Of a DNA stretch of 13,169 nucleotides, positions 1 to 7,445 are shown in pieces. Origin of the DNA: Chloracidobacterium sp. UBA6041 (GTDB lineage Bacteria > Acidobacteriota > Blastocatellia > Pyrinomonadales > Pyrinomonadaceae); assembly GCA_002427845.1 (NCBI GenBank), contig DIYZ01000011.1, positions 1-13,169 on the forward strand, in the 5' to 3' direction. The notes under the pieces are model-generated. The model was given only the letters and a program-made list of their open reading frames with translations. It was not told the DNA's origin and searched no databases. Each line of letters opens with the position of its first letter. Position 1 is the first letter of the stretch. Both the position numbers and the translations under genes were made by a program.

Positions 1-70
1 ACATACATGTCTCCAAGGAGTTGACTGCTTTATCAGAGCTTCCTTCAGTATGTCGCATCCAAGAATAGGA

Positions 71-106
71 GGTTCTGCGGGAACCAGCGACAAACTCAAG
101 TTTGTC
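71..106. repeat. Two small hairpins beyond the S9 peptidase 3' end
   Basis: Two inverted repeats lie just past the stop codon of the minus-strand peptidase gene. GACAAACT (89-96) pairs with AGTTTGTC (99-106), an 8-bp stem with a 2-base loop. GGTTC (71-75) pairs with GAACC (81-85) around a 5-base loop. Read on the minus strand, no T-run follows the stronger hairpin, so it is not a textbook intrinsic terminator. The stem resembles the GCAAACT/AGTTTGC hairpin of the repeat at 4816-4914, so this may be the edge of a similar intergenic element that continues out of the window. Nothing else is recognisable in positions 1-116. Confidence 0.5.
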
Positions 107-116
107 GGACACTTTA

Positions 117-2288
117 TCACTTCAAAAAGCGATCAAACCACGCCAGCGTTCGCTCCAGCGCATCGACGCGGTGCCTGGGCTCGCGCAAGCCGTGTCCCTC
201 GCGCGGATAACGAACCAACACAGTCTCAACGCCGCGACGTTTCAGCGCCATGTACATTTCTTCAGCCTGGGTGATGTGCACGTCGTTGTCCTGCTCGCCG
301 TGAATGAACAGCGTTGGCGTCTGCGCTTGCTTGACGTAGCGGAGCGGCGACCATTGCCAGAGCAAATCGTAGTTGTCCCAGGGAAAGCCGCCAAACTCCG
401 CATGGATCAAATCCTGATAAAGCGAGGTCGAATAGAAGCTGATCAAATTGCTGACGCTCGCGCTCGACACTGCTGCGCGAAACCTCGGTGTCTGCGTGAT
501 GATCCAGTTGGTCATGAAACCACCATACGATCCGCCGGTCACGCCCATTCGATCGGGATCGATCCAGCTATACCTTCGCAGCGCCTCATCCACGCCGGCC
601 ATCAAATCTTTGTAATCGCCGCCGCCCCATTCATTCAACGTGCCATCGCTAAACTTCTGTCCATAGCCGCTCGAGCCGCGTGGATTTAAATAAAGCACTG
701 CGTAACCACGCGCCGCGTAAACCTGAAACGTGGGATTAAAAATCCAGCCATACATTCCATGCGGTCCACCGTGAATGCTCAGGATTAGCGGATACTTGCG
801 ATCCGGGCGCCAGCCGACCGGCTTGATTAACCAACCTTGGATTGGCGTACCGTCAAAGCTCTTGAAGCTAAGGCGTTCCGGCTCGCTTATTGTGAGATTA
901 CTGAGCAGAACATCATTATGGTGACTTACTCGGCGCAACTTCTCGTCCAAACCGCGAACTTGACCAAGCCAAATTTCAGGTAGTGAAAGGGGGTCGCTCA
1001 GAGTGAATGCGAGTAGAGGTTGGCGATCGCGAGAGACAGACACGGTAAAGCTTGTGAACTGTATGCGTCCTCTTCTCGTTTCCGCAGGAGCATCAGGGAC
1101 AAATTGAGGGAAAAAGGACACGTCAAAAACCGGGTTAATGTTGTTAGCGTCCTCAAGTTCTGTACTGTAAATCAACGTACGCCCTTGATCGGCCGCGAGG
1201 AAGAGAATTCTGCGACCCTCTGACGTCCAACGCGGGCTCCGGGCCCTGCGGTCCAACTTGCCTGAGACTTCGCGTCCCGCACCGCCACTCGAGGCAATCA
1301 CCCAAACGTGCGTGTCTTCCGCGACGCTATCGATCGTAGTTACGTCTCGCTTAGTCGCCGTGTAGGCGATCCACTTGCCGTCGGGCGACCACGTCGGTTC
1401 ATATTCGCAGCCTTTCGTTTGCGTAATCTGACGCGTCTCGCCATGCAGATCGACAGCGAAGATATCGGAATTGTTGTTCGCCTCCGGATCCTGTTCGCGA
1501 TTTGAAAGAAATGCGATCTCGTTTCCGTTGGGATTGAACGTGATCGCGTGGTCGTAAAACGGTCCGGAAGTAAGTTGCCTTGGCTCGGGTCTATCGATTG
1601 CAGTGATCCAAACGTGAGTGCGGCGGTTGTCGGAGAAAGAAGTTCGCGACTTGTATTGAATGCGATCGACGACTCGTGGATCATCCGGCGTTTCGGAGTC
1701 GCGCGATCCTGACAATTCTTCAGTTGCCGAAATATAGGCAAGACGCCTGGAGTCCGGCGCCCAGGCTAACGATTCACCTGCATAAGTGATGAAGAAGTTG
1801 GTATTCACCACTGAAGCGATAAAGCGTGGCTCGCGTTTGTCGAGATCGATTACCCAGATACCACCACGTTCGTCGCGAGTGCCGAGGAAAGCGATCTTTG
1901 AGTTGTCTGGTGACCAACGGGCATTTGAGGCATTCCAACCCAGCGGCAGTAAAGGCGTGGATGTGCTTCCAATTGGCACATCTGGCTGGTGACGGCGTTG
2001 CGCGTTGGGCGGAGAGCTGGGCTGGACCAAGTCGGCATAGTCGAGTTCTGCGCGCGCAAGCCACAAACTGCTGACCGTTTCATTGCCTTCGACCCTGGAG
2101 ACTGAATAAACCACCCATTGACCGTTGGGCGAAATCTGAGCGTCGCTGACGTTTACCACGCGCAGAATATCGGCGGGCGCCATGGGCACTCGTGATTGCG
2201 CAGAACTCGCACCGAGCTCGCCAGGCAACGCAGCCACGATCATCGCCGCCGCGATAATTGCAAGGCCCCGCATCGGAGTTTTCCGCAT
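117..2288 (-). CDS. Exported S9 family peptidase (prolyl oligopeptidase / acylaminoacyl-peptidase type)
   Basis: This 723-residue serine peptidase should hydrolyse peptides outside the cytoplasm. A hydrophobic segment at about residues 8-22, followed by ASSAQS near residue 30, looks like a Sec signal peptide. Residues ~40-440 hold WD40/PD40-like repeats (for example WSPDNSKIAF, FNPNGNEIAF and WSPDGKWIAY), as in the family's beta-propeller. Residues ~470-723 form the alpha/beta-hydrolase domain: HGGPHG at 506-511 (oxyanion region), GGSYGG with nucleophile Ser587, Asp667 in HGEQD, and His699 in the final REGHG. The triad is therefore intact and the length is normal for the family. It follows the small secreted protein gene after 19 bases and is probably co-transcribed with it. 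No clear Shine-Dalgarno precedes the chosen ATG; the start rests on the signal peptide, and an ATG five codons further in is also possible. Exact substrate (dipeptidyl, acylaminoacyl or oligopeptide) cannot be decided. Confidence 0.93.
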   Translation of the reverse strand: MRKTPMRGLAIIAAAMIVAALPGELGASSAQSRVPMAPADILRVVNVSDAQISPNGQWVVYSVSRVEGNETVSSLWLARAELDYADLVQPSSPPNAQRRHQPDVPIGSTSTPLLPLGWNASNARWSPDNSKIAFLGTRDERGGIWVIDLDKREPRFIASVVNTNFFITYAGESLAWAPDSRRLAYISATEELSGSRDSETPDDPRVVDRIQYKSRTSFSDNRRTHVWITAIDRPEPRQLTSGPFYDHAITFNPNGNEIAFLSNREQDPEANNNSDIFAVDLHGETRQITQTKGCEYEPTWSPDGKWIAYTATKRDVTTIDSVAEDTHVWVIASSGGAGREVSGKLDRRARSPRWTSEGRRILFLAADQGRTLIYSTELEDANNINPVFDVSFFPQFVPDAPAETRRGRIQFTSFTVSVSRDRQPLLAFTLSDPLSLPEIWLGQVRGLDEKLRRVSHHNDVLLSNLTISEPERLSFKSFDGTPIQGWLIKPVGWRPDRKYPLILSIHGGPHGMYGWIFNPTFQVYAARGYAVLYLNPRGSSGYGQKFSDGTLNEWGGGDYKDLMAGVDEALRRYSWIDPDRMGVTGGSYGGFMTNWIITQTPRFRAAVSSASVSNLISFYSTSLYQDLIHAEFGGFPWDNYDLLWQWSPLRYVKQAQTPTLFIHGEQDNDVHITQAEEMYMALKRRGVETVLVRYPREGHGLREPRHRVDALERTLAWFDRFLK

Positions 2289-2307
2289 AGATAAATTCGT
2301 GGACTGT

Positions 2308-2916
2308 TTACTTCAGACTGGGCTTCGGACTGGACTTCGGGCTGGACATCGGACTGGGTTTAGCCTGGGCCTTCGGCGGTTCGATGGACAAACTGTTACG
2401 TATCGCATCCCAGGCAGGCATGGCTTTCGTCAGGGCTTTATCCGGACCAAGGAAGGTTAAAACAACGAGGCGCTGCCCCACCACCGCCCACTGGATTTCA
2501 GCCACACCGGGGACGCCGTCAAGCGAGGCGCGAATTTTTACGCCTTCTGCCTTAACGCCGCCGATCTCCGTGCTCGCGGGCGAGCTCTCAGGAGGAGCGC
2601 CGGCCTCTTCGAAAGATTTGGTGGTGGAGGCGACGTACTTATCAACGAGAACGCGCTTCGCCTCCGCTACCTTTTCGGGTGTTGTGACCGGAGTGCGAAA
2701 TACAAAAACTGTAATCTGGGCGTCACTATCGGCTCGCCCGAAAGTCATCTGTTGCGCGTCCGCGTTGCTGGTATCATTGAAAGTCCAGCCCGAAGGATAG
2801 TTAAAGCTCAGGCCGTCTTTACTAAACTGTTTCGCGTCGCCGCCAGTCTGCGCCAACGCAGTGACGCTGCATACAAACAACGCCAATAGCTGAAAAAAGT
2901 TACGAGATGATTTCAT
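2308..2916 (-). CDS. Small secreted PsbP/DcrB-like protein
   Basis: This is a 202-residue protein of unknown function. Residues 1-22 are a signal peptide ending ALA before Gln, so it is probably exported. The core opens with FSKDGLSFNYPSGW, the strand pattern typical of PsbP/DcrB/DUF1795-like folds, followed by alternating strands (ITVFVFRTP; RLVVLTFLG) and two helices. The last ~19 residues are a Ser-Pro-Lys-rich low-complexity tail encoded by near-tandem 12-base units. The start is set by GGGAGGA five bases upstream of the ATG at 2914-2916; a longer frame opening at 2949 would put 11 polar residues ahead of the signal peptide and is less likely. It sits first in a two-gene unit with the S9 peptidase, which suggests a linked extracytoplasmic role, but nothing shows what that is. 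The family call comes from the motif alone. Confidence 0.75.
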   Translation of the reverse strand: MKSSRNFFQLLALFVCSVTALAQTGGDAKQFSKDGLSFNYPSGWTFNDTSNADAQQMTFGRADSDAQITVFVFRTPVTTPEKVAEAKRVLVDKYVASTTKSFEEAGAPPESSPASTEIGGVKAEGVKIRASLDGVPGVAEIQWAVVGQRLVVLTFLGPDKALTKAMPAWDAIRNSLSIEPPKAQAKPSPMSSPKSSPKPSLK

Positions 2917-2921
2917 CCTTG

Positions 2922-2928
2922 TCCTCCC
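2922..2928 (-). promoter_or_regulatory. Shine-Dalgarno that decides the start of the PsbP-like gene
   Basis: The minus strand reads GGGAGGA here, ending five bases before the ATG at 2914-2916. It is one of the best ribosome-binding sites in the window and supports the shorter reading frame that begins with the signal peptide. Confidence 0.8.
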
Positions 2929-2961
2929 GAAAAAGTTCAAGTCCGACAATAACTCTGTCTT

Positions 2962-3224
2962 CAGCCTGCGACGCAGGCGACAGCATAAAGTCTGGGGCGT
3001 AAGCCCCAGGAAGAGGGGCCGAGATCAATCCAAGCCCGTGCAAACGGGCGGCAGCCGCGCGATTGTTTCATAGATGTTTGCTCTCATGCCGGTGTTCGAC
3101 ATAACTGAGTCTTCACCGAGATGCTGTCGCCCGTTATCACGGGCTTTGTGCTTCTGCTCTTCAGATCCTGGGGTTTCGCTTCGCTTCACCCCAGGCTTTA
3201 TGCTGCCGCCTGCTTCGCAGGCTG
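2962..3224. repeat. Element A: mirrored array of six hairpins with 36-bp inverted ends
   Basis: The ends 2962-2997 and 3189-3224 are inverted copies matching at 33 of 36 positions. Each half carries three hairpins in mirrored order. Left half: GCCTGCG/CGCAGGC at 2964-2978, CTGGGGC-GTAA-GCCCCAG at 2992-3009, and GCCCGT-GCAA-ACGGGC at 3034-3049. Right half: GCCCGT-TATC-ACGGGC at 3129-3144, CCTGGGG/CCCCAGG at 3167-3195, and GCCTGC-TTC-GCAGGC at 3208-3222. The linker GRCAGCAT follows three of the stems at 2979-2986, 3121-3128 (minus) and 3200-3207 (minus), and a partial copy follows the fourth at 3050. The region between the PsbP-like gene and the decarboxylase (2917-3258) holds no credible gene. 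The element could be a REP/BIME-like repeat mobilised in trans, or a structured transcript. I see no transposase in the window. Confidence 0.85.
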
Positions 3225-3258
3225 GAAACCGTTTTGCGCCACAATTGTAGCGGATTGC

Positions 3259-4764
3259 TTAAGTTTGTTTCGAAAGCAACTTTAGTTGCTCATTCAATAA
3301 TTCCCAAACCTGGCGCACGTGTTTCTCGGTGGTGCGAATGTTGCCGATGGAGAGCCGGAGTGTGAGTTTGTCGTTCAGCTTAGTATGAGACAACAACGCT
3401 TTCCCCGTCGCATTCACGCCATGCATGATCGCTTCGTTGAGGACGTCCAGCCATCTATTCCGCGCCGTCTCATCAACTTCAGCCGTCGGAGGGCAGGCGC
3501 GAAAGCAAACCAGCGCGAGCGGGAGCGGCGCCAGCAATTCCCAGCTGGGCGATTCTTCCACCCACGAGGCGAACAACTTCGCCAACCGGCAATGCTCGCG
3601 TATTCGCGCCGCCAACCCTTCATGACCGAAGTAACGAATGATCATCCAGAGCTTCAGCGCGCGAAAGCGACGGCCTAACTGCACGCCATAATCTGAGCCG
3701 CTGCGCACGCGCTCCTGCTCGGGCGTGCGCAAATATTCCGGGACCAAAGAGAAGGCGCGTCTGAGCAAATCCAAATGACGGCAATACAACACCGAAAGAT
3801 CAAACGGCGTGAATAACCACTTATGCGGATTGACGACGAGAGAGTCCGCGCGTTCACAACCGGCTAAGATTGACCGGAGCTCCGGCACCACGGCCGCCGA
3901 ACCTGCATAAGCCGCATCGACGTGTAGCCATATCGCGTGTTTCTCGCAGATGGGAACAATCTCCGGAACCGGATCGATGCTCGAAGTTGATGTCGTTCCG
4001 ACGGTGGCCACAACGCAGAACGGCACAATGCCGTTCTCCTTGTCTTCCGCAATTGCGGCGGCCAATCGACGCGCATCCATGCGAAACTCCGCGTCCGTGG
4101 GAATCTTTCGCAGTCCGCGCTGCCCCAGGCCCAGTGTTATGACGCCTTTTTCAATTGATGAATGCGCCTGTTCGGATACATAAACACGCAACAACGGCAG
4201 ATCTTTGCGGCCGCTCATTCCTTCTTCGCGTATACGCATTTCCACGCCCTCGCGCGCGGCCGCGATCGCATGCATGCTGGAAACCGATGCCGTGTCGTAG
4301 ATGATGCCTGTCATACCAGTATCCAGACCCATCATTTGGCGGAGCCAATCAAGCGTGACTTCTTCCAGCTCAGTTGACGCAGGCGAAGTGCGCCACAGCA
4401 TCGCTTTATTGTCGAACGCAGCACTCAACAACTCGCCGAAGATTCCCGGCGCGGATGTGGATGTAGCGAAGTAGGCGAAAAAAGAAGGATGGCTCCAGTG
4501 TGTCAAAGCCGGCACGATCAACCGGTCGACGTCCTTGATGATGTCATCCATCGCTTCGCCTTTTTGCGGCGGGGTGGAGGGAAGTTGCGCCTTCAAGTCA
4601 CCGGGCTCGATCTGCGATAGCACCGGCAGATCCTCAACGCGTTCCAGATAGTCCGAGATCCAATCGATCAGCTCGTGGCCAAAGCGGCGAAACTCCTCCT
4701 TATTCATGTCGCCCAAATTCATGTCGGCAAGGCCAGGCGAGACTCGTGTTTCCGGTTGTGTCAT
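3259..4764 (-). CDS. Group II PLP-dependent decarboxylase (aromatic-L-amino-acid decarboxylase-like)
   Basis: This 501-residue cytoplasmic enzyme probably removes CO2 from an aromatic L-amino acid to give an amine. The PLP-binding lysine is Lys315 in NPHKW. Asp283 in HVDAAYAG should contact the pyridine nitrogen, and His201 in SEQAHSS matches the ring-stacking histidine of animal DOPA decarboxylase. Tyr344 in PEYLR aligns, from memory, with the catalytic-loop Tyr332 of that enzyme; aldehyde-synthase relatives carry Phe there, so true decarboxylation is favoured. LGRRFRALK at 363-371 is also a family hallmark. The length is close to the usual ~480-500. It stands alone, divergent from the transporter operon, with element A just past its 3' end. 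No Shine-Dalgarno precedes the chosen ATG, and internal ATGs at codons 15 and 20 are alternatives that still keep the whole domain. The substrate (Trp, Tyr, Phe or DOPA) cannot be told from sequence. Confidence 0.9.
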   Translation of the reverse strand: MTQPETRVSPGLADMNLGDMNKEEFRRFGHELIDWISDYLERVEDLPVLSQIEPGDLKAQLPSTPPQKGEAMDDIIKDVDRLIVPALTHWSHPSFFAYFATSTSAPGIFGELLSAAFDNKAMLWRTSPASTELEEVTLDWLRQMMGLDTGMTGIIYDTASVSSMHAIAAAREGVEMRIREEGMSGRKDLPLLRVYVSEQAHSSIEKGVITLGLGQRGLRKIPTDAEFRMDARRLAAAIAEDKENGIVPFCVVATVGTTSTSSIDPVPEIVPICEKHAIWLHVDAAYAGSAAVVPELRSILAGCERADSLVVNPHKWLFTPFDLSVLYCRHLDLLRRAFSLVPEYLRTPEQERVRSGSDYGVQLGRRFRALKLWMIIRYFGHEGLAARIREHCRLAKLFASWVEESPSWELLAPLPLALVCFRACPPTAEVDETARNRWLDVLNEAIMHGVNATGKALLSHTKLNDKLTLRLSIGNIRTTEKHVRQVWELLNEQLKLLSKQT

Positions 4765-4815
4765 CGCGCGCAGTCTAGATTAGCCGTAAACGAAATTCCA
4801 TGTTTTTGAGCGCTT

Positions 4816-4914
4816 GTAACGCAAACTGTTAGTTTGCGACTCTGGCCAGTAGCGTCGTGCCCGACTTGCAGGAAAAGGAATTAATTAAAGATGCAAACCA
4901 ACAGTTTGCGTTAC
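4816..4914. repeat. Element B: 99-bp fold-back repeat with 22-bp inverted ends
   Basis: The arms 4816-4837 and 4893-4914 are inverted copies matching at 21 of 22 positions. The left arm is itself a hairpin: GCAAACT (4821-4827), loop GTT, AGTTTGC (4831-4837). The right arm keeps a 6-bp version (GCAAAC/GTTTGC). The element sits in the 313-base gap between the divergent decarboxylase and liv operon. A further AAGTTTGCGT at 4926-4935 may be a decayed copy. No coding potential is evident. Confidence 0.75.
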
Positions 4915-4929
4915 GGAGCCACTTAAAGT

Positions 4930-4959
4930 TTGCGTCCATAACGCTCTCGACGCTATTAT
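4930..4959 (+). promoter_or_regulatory. Possible sigma70-type promoter for the liv operon
   Basis: TTGCGT at 4930-4935 and TATTAT at 4954-4959 are separated by 18 bases and lie about 120 bases upstream of the first binding-protein ATG. The -10 matches TATAAT at five of six positions; the -35 matches only its first part. The -35 overlaps the decayed hairpin copy next to element B. This is a weak call by eye. Confidence 0.25.
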
Positions 4960-5077
4960 TCAGGCTCGATTTTAGCCTTCAGCAAAACTTTTACCGATTA
5001 ATGCGGCTACCGCGTGTGCGCCATTGCCCACGCGCTGCACTTGTCGGCCAGTAAAACTATTCGCCTGTGAGGAACAT

Positions 5078-6334
5078 ATGAAAAGAATTCTACTCGCGCT
5101 GGGATTAATTTCGACTCTCCTTTTTGCTTTCGCGTGTGAACGCAAGGGAGGCCCGGGAGCCGGTGGCCAGACTGGTCCGATTGTCGTCGGTTATTACGGA
5201 GATCTTACCGGTCGCACTTCAAACTTCGGTCAGTCAACAAAAAATGGCGTCGAGATGGCGGCCGACGAGATCAACAAAGCCGGCGGCATTAGTGGCCGGC
5301 AAATCCAGATTCTTTCGGAAGATGACGAAGGACGTCCGGAGAAAGCCGCAACAGTGGTCACTAAATTAATAGATCAGGATCGCGTAATCGCTTTACTCGG
5401 CGAAGTCGCTTCCGGCAACAGTCTTGCCGCCGCGCCAAAAGCTCAAGCTGCGAAAGTGCCGATGATTTCTCCATCCTCGACCAATCCTGCTGTCACAGCA
5501 GTAGGTGACTACATCTTTCGCGTTTGTTTTATCGATCCGTTCCAGGGCGATGTGATGGCCAAGTTTGCGGCCAACACTCTCAAGGCAAAGAAAGCAGCAA
5601 TTATGCTCGACTTCAATTCGCCTTACAGTCGCGGCCTGACTGAGTTCTTCGAAGCGAGCTTCACCAAGCTTGGCGGGCAGATCGTTAACAAACAGTCTTA
5701 CACCCAGGGTGATCGCGATTACAAAGGACAACTCACCGCAATTCGTTCGACCAATCCCGACGTAATCTATGTGCCGGGATACTACGGAGAGGTTGGCGTG
5801 ATCGCCAAACAGGCAAAGCAACTGGACATTAAAGCGCCGCTGTTGGGCGGCGATGGTTGGGACTCTACGCAACTTTGGGATTTAGGCGGCGACTCCTTAA
5901 ATGGCGATTACATTTCCAACCACTACTCAGTTGACGATCCGTCACCGGCCATACAAAAGTTTGTAGCCGATTACAAAGCGCGTTATGGCAATGTCCCGGA
6001 CGCGCTGGCAGCGCTAGGTTATGACGCGATGAAAGTGCTGGCCGATTCCATTAAACGCGCCGGCACTACCGAAGAGCCAAAGCTGCGTGATGCTATTGCC
6101 GCCACGAAAAACTTTACGGGTGTGACCGGAAACATCAGCATTGACGGCCAACGAAACGCCGTCAAACCTGCGGTCGTGCTCAAATTGCAAGACCGAAAAT
6201 ATGTATATGTGGAGACGATCTATCCTGAGGGCATGACACCGCCCGCAGGCGCCCCGGCAACCTCAGGCGCCGCGCCGGCCTCCGCTCCGCCCGCGTCGTC
6301 TCCGGCTACGAGTGCGTCGCCAGGCAAACCGTAA
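5078..6334 (+). CDS. livJ: Branched-chain amino acid type ABC transporter substrate-binding lipoprotein (first copy)
   Basis: This is a 418-residue periplasmic-binding protein of the Peripla_BP_6 (LivJ/LivK) class; it captures the ligand and delivers it to LivHM. Residues 1-19 are a hydrophobic signal followed by Cys20, a probable lipid-anchored cysteine, although the residues ahead of it (AFA) fit the lipobox loosely. The class core is clear: VGYYGDLTG at 37-45, SGNSLAAAPKAQ at 112-123, SPSSTNPAV at 131-139, DFNSPYSRG at 178-186 and GGDGWD at 257-262. The last ~35 residues are a Pro-Ala-Ser-rich tail of unknown role that is absent from the second copy. The start at 5078 is set by TGAGGA at 5068-5073; a longer frame from 5024 is less likely. 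It opens the operon, 51 bases before livH. The ligand is probably an amino acid but could be a related small molecule; the symbol marks class and position only. Confidence 0.9.
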   Translation: MKRILLALGLISTLLFAFACERKGGPGAGGQTGPIVVGYYGDLTGRTSNFGQSTKNGVEMAADEINKAGGISGRQIQILSEDDEGRPEKAATVVTKLIDQDRVIALLGEVASGNSLAAAPKAQAAKVPMISPSSTNPAVTAVGDYIFRVCFIDPFQGDVMAKFAANTLKAKKAAIMLDFNSPYSRGLTEFFEASFTKLGGQIVNKQSYTQGDRDYKGQLTAIRSTNPDVIYVPGYYGEVGVIAKQAKQLDIKAPLLGGDGWDSTQLWDLGGDSLNGDYISNHYSVDDPSPAIQKFVADYKARYGNVPDALAALGYDAMKVLADSIKRAGTTEEPKLRDAIAATKNFTGVTGNISIDGQRNAVKPAVVLKLQDRKYVYVETIYPEGMTPPAGAPATSGAAPASAPPASSPATSASPGKP

Positions 6335-6385
6335 CCCGGCGACGACCAGGGCGTCCGCCTGTAAACGCCACCGAAAGAAATCACT

Positions 6386-7303
6386 ATGGACACTTTTGTT
6401 CAGCAACTGATTAATGGTCTAACCATCGGCGCGATCTACGCGCTTATCGCGTTGGGCTACACGATGGTTTATGGCATCCTGCGACTAATCAACTTTGCGC
6501 ACGGTGACATCTACATGGTGGGCGCCTTCGTTGGTTATTTCCTGTCCTTCCAACTTGGTTTTGCCGCCGGACCTTCACTGGTGGGTCTCAGCGTTGTGCT
6601 GGTCGGATCAATGATAGCTGCGGCGCTTGTGGGAATGGCAATCGAGCGCTTTGCGTATCGTCCAATCAGAAAATACGCGCGCATGACTACGCTGATTACT
6701 GCCATCGGCGTTTCTTTGCTTATTGAGAATCTCTTTGTGGCCAAGCTCGGCGCGGCGCCGCGAGCTTTCCCGCAGCTCCTGCGCGAGCAGAGTTACACAC
6801 TTTTTGGCAACGCCGCGATCTCCAAATCCCAAATCCTGATCTTTGCAGTGTCGGTGTTGCTGACGCTCCTGCTGCAGTGGGTAATCTTCAAGACCAAAGT
6901 AGGCACGGCAATGCGCGCCGTCTCTTTCAATCTCAACTCGGCGAAGTTGATGGGTATCAATACCGATTTTATTATCTCGTTTACGTTTGCACTCGGCTCG
7001 GCATTGGCGGCAGCGGCAGGCGTACTGACCGCTCAATACAATCCTCAGATTGATCCTTTGATGGGAATCATCACCGGCCTGAAGGCTTTCGTGGCCGCTG
7101 TGCTTGGCGGCATCGGTAACATTCCCGGCGCCGTACTTGGTGGTCTGCTCATCGGCATTGCCGAGACTTTTGTCGTCGGCTACGGTCAAAACGTCGGCGT
7201 CCCCACCACGTTTCGCGATGCAGTTGCTTTCGCAATCCTGATTTTGGTGCTGCTATTTCGACCGACGGGTCTGCTTGGCTCTACGGTCCAGGAAAAAGTT
7301 TAG
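6386..7303 (+). CDS. livH: Branched-chain amino acid ABC transporter permease LivH
   Basis: This 305-residue inner-membrane permease is one of the two subunits that form the translocation path of the HAAT-family importer. The N-terminal NGLTIGAIYALIALGYTMVY and LINFAHGD are highly characteristic of LivH. About eight hydrophobic segments are spread along the chain, and the conserved cytoplasmic loop that contacts the ATPases falls in the Gly-rich stretch GLKAFVAAVLGGIGN near residues 227-241. The length matches the family (about 290-308). A weak purine-rich stretch (GAAAGAAA) precedes the ATG. It follows the binding protein by 51 bases. Its stop at 7301-7303 is only three bases ahead of the long inverted repeat that separates it from livM. 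Confidence 0.95.
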   Translation: MDTFVQQLINGLTIGAIYALIALGYTMVYGILRLINFAHGDIYMVGAFVGYFLSFQLGFAAGPSLVGLSVVLVGSMIAAALVGMAIERFAYRPIRKYARMTTLITAIGVSLLIENLFVAKLGAAPRAFPQLLREQSYTLFGNAAISKSQILIFAVSVLLTLLLQWVIFKTKVGTAMRAVSFNLNSAKLMGINTDFIISFTFALGSALAAAAGVLTAQYNPQIDPLMGIITGLKAFVAAVLGGIGNIPGAVLGGLLIGIAETFVVGYGQNVGVPTTFRDAVAFAILILVLLFRPTGLLGSTVQEKV

Positions 7304-7306
7304 AAC

Positions 7307-7439
7307 AGTAATGAGTAATAAGTGATCAGTGATGAGTTATGAGTGATGAGTCATGAGTAAAGAAACCTGATCCGTGGTCTGCTTGTTGCTCATCACTCAT
7401 CACTCATAACTCATCACTGATCACTGATCACTCATCACT
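7307..7439. repeat. 51-bp-arm inverted repeat between livH and livM
   Basis: Arms 7307-7357 and 7389-7439 pair at 47 of 51 positions around a 31-base loop; 30 consecutive positions (7322-7351 with 7395-7424) pair without mismatch. Both arms are built from the short motif GTGATGA/GTGATCA with variants. The right arm ends six bases before the livM ATG, so in an mRNA hairpin the usual ribosome-binding region would be base-paired. There is no T-run after the stem, so it is not an ordinary terminator. It may be a neutral fold-back insertion, or it may damp expression of the genes that follow. Confidence 0.9.
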
Positions 7440-7445
7440 TAACCA

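Noticed and set aside
102..689. A 195-codon plus-strand open frame antisense to the S9 peptidase.
   Set aside because: It lies wholly or almost wholly opposite a well-supported gene, shows no recognisable domain or ribosome-binding site, and is explained as a shadow frame.
2962..3224. Element A considered as a CRISPR array or as a tRNA/riboswitch.
   Set aside because: The repeats are inverted, not direct with regular spacers, and no cloverleaf or known riboswitch core is recognisable.
6608..7189. A 193-codon minus-strand open frame opposite livH.
   Set aside because: Its composition is the antisense of membrane-protein codons, with no domain recognisable; livH on the other strand is certain.
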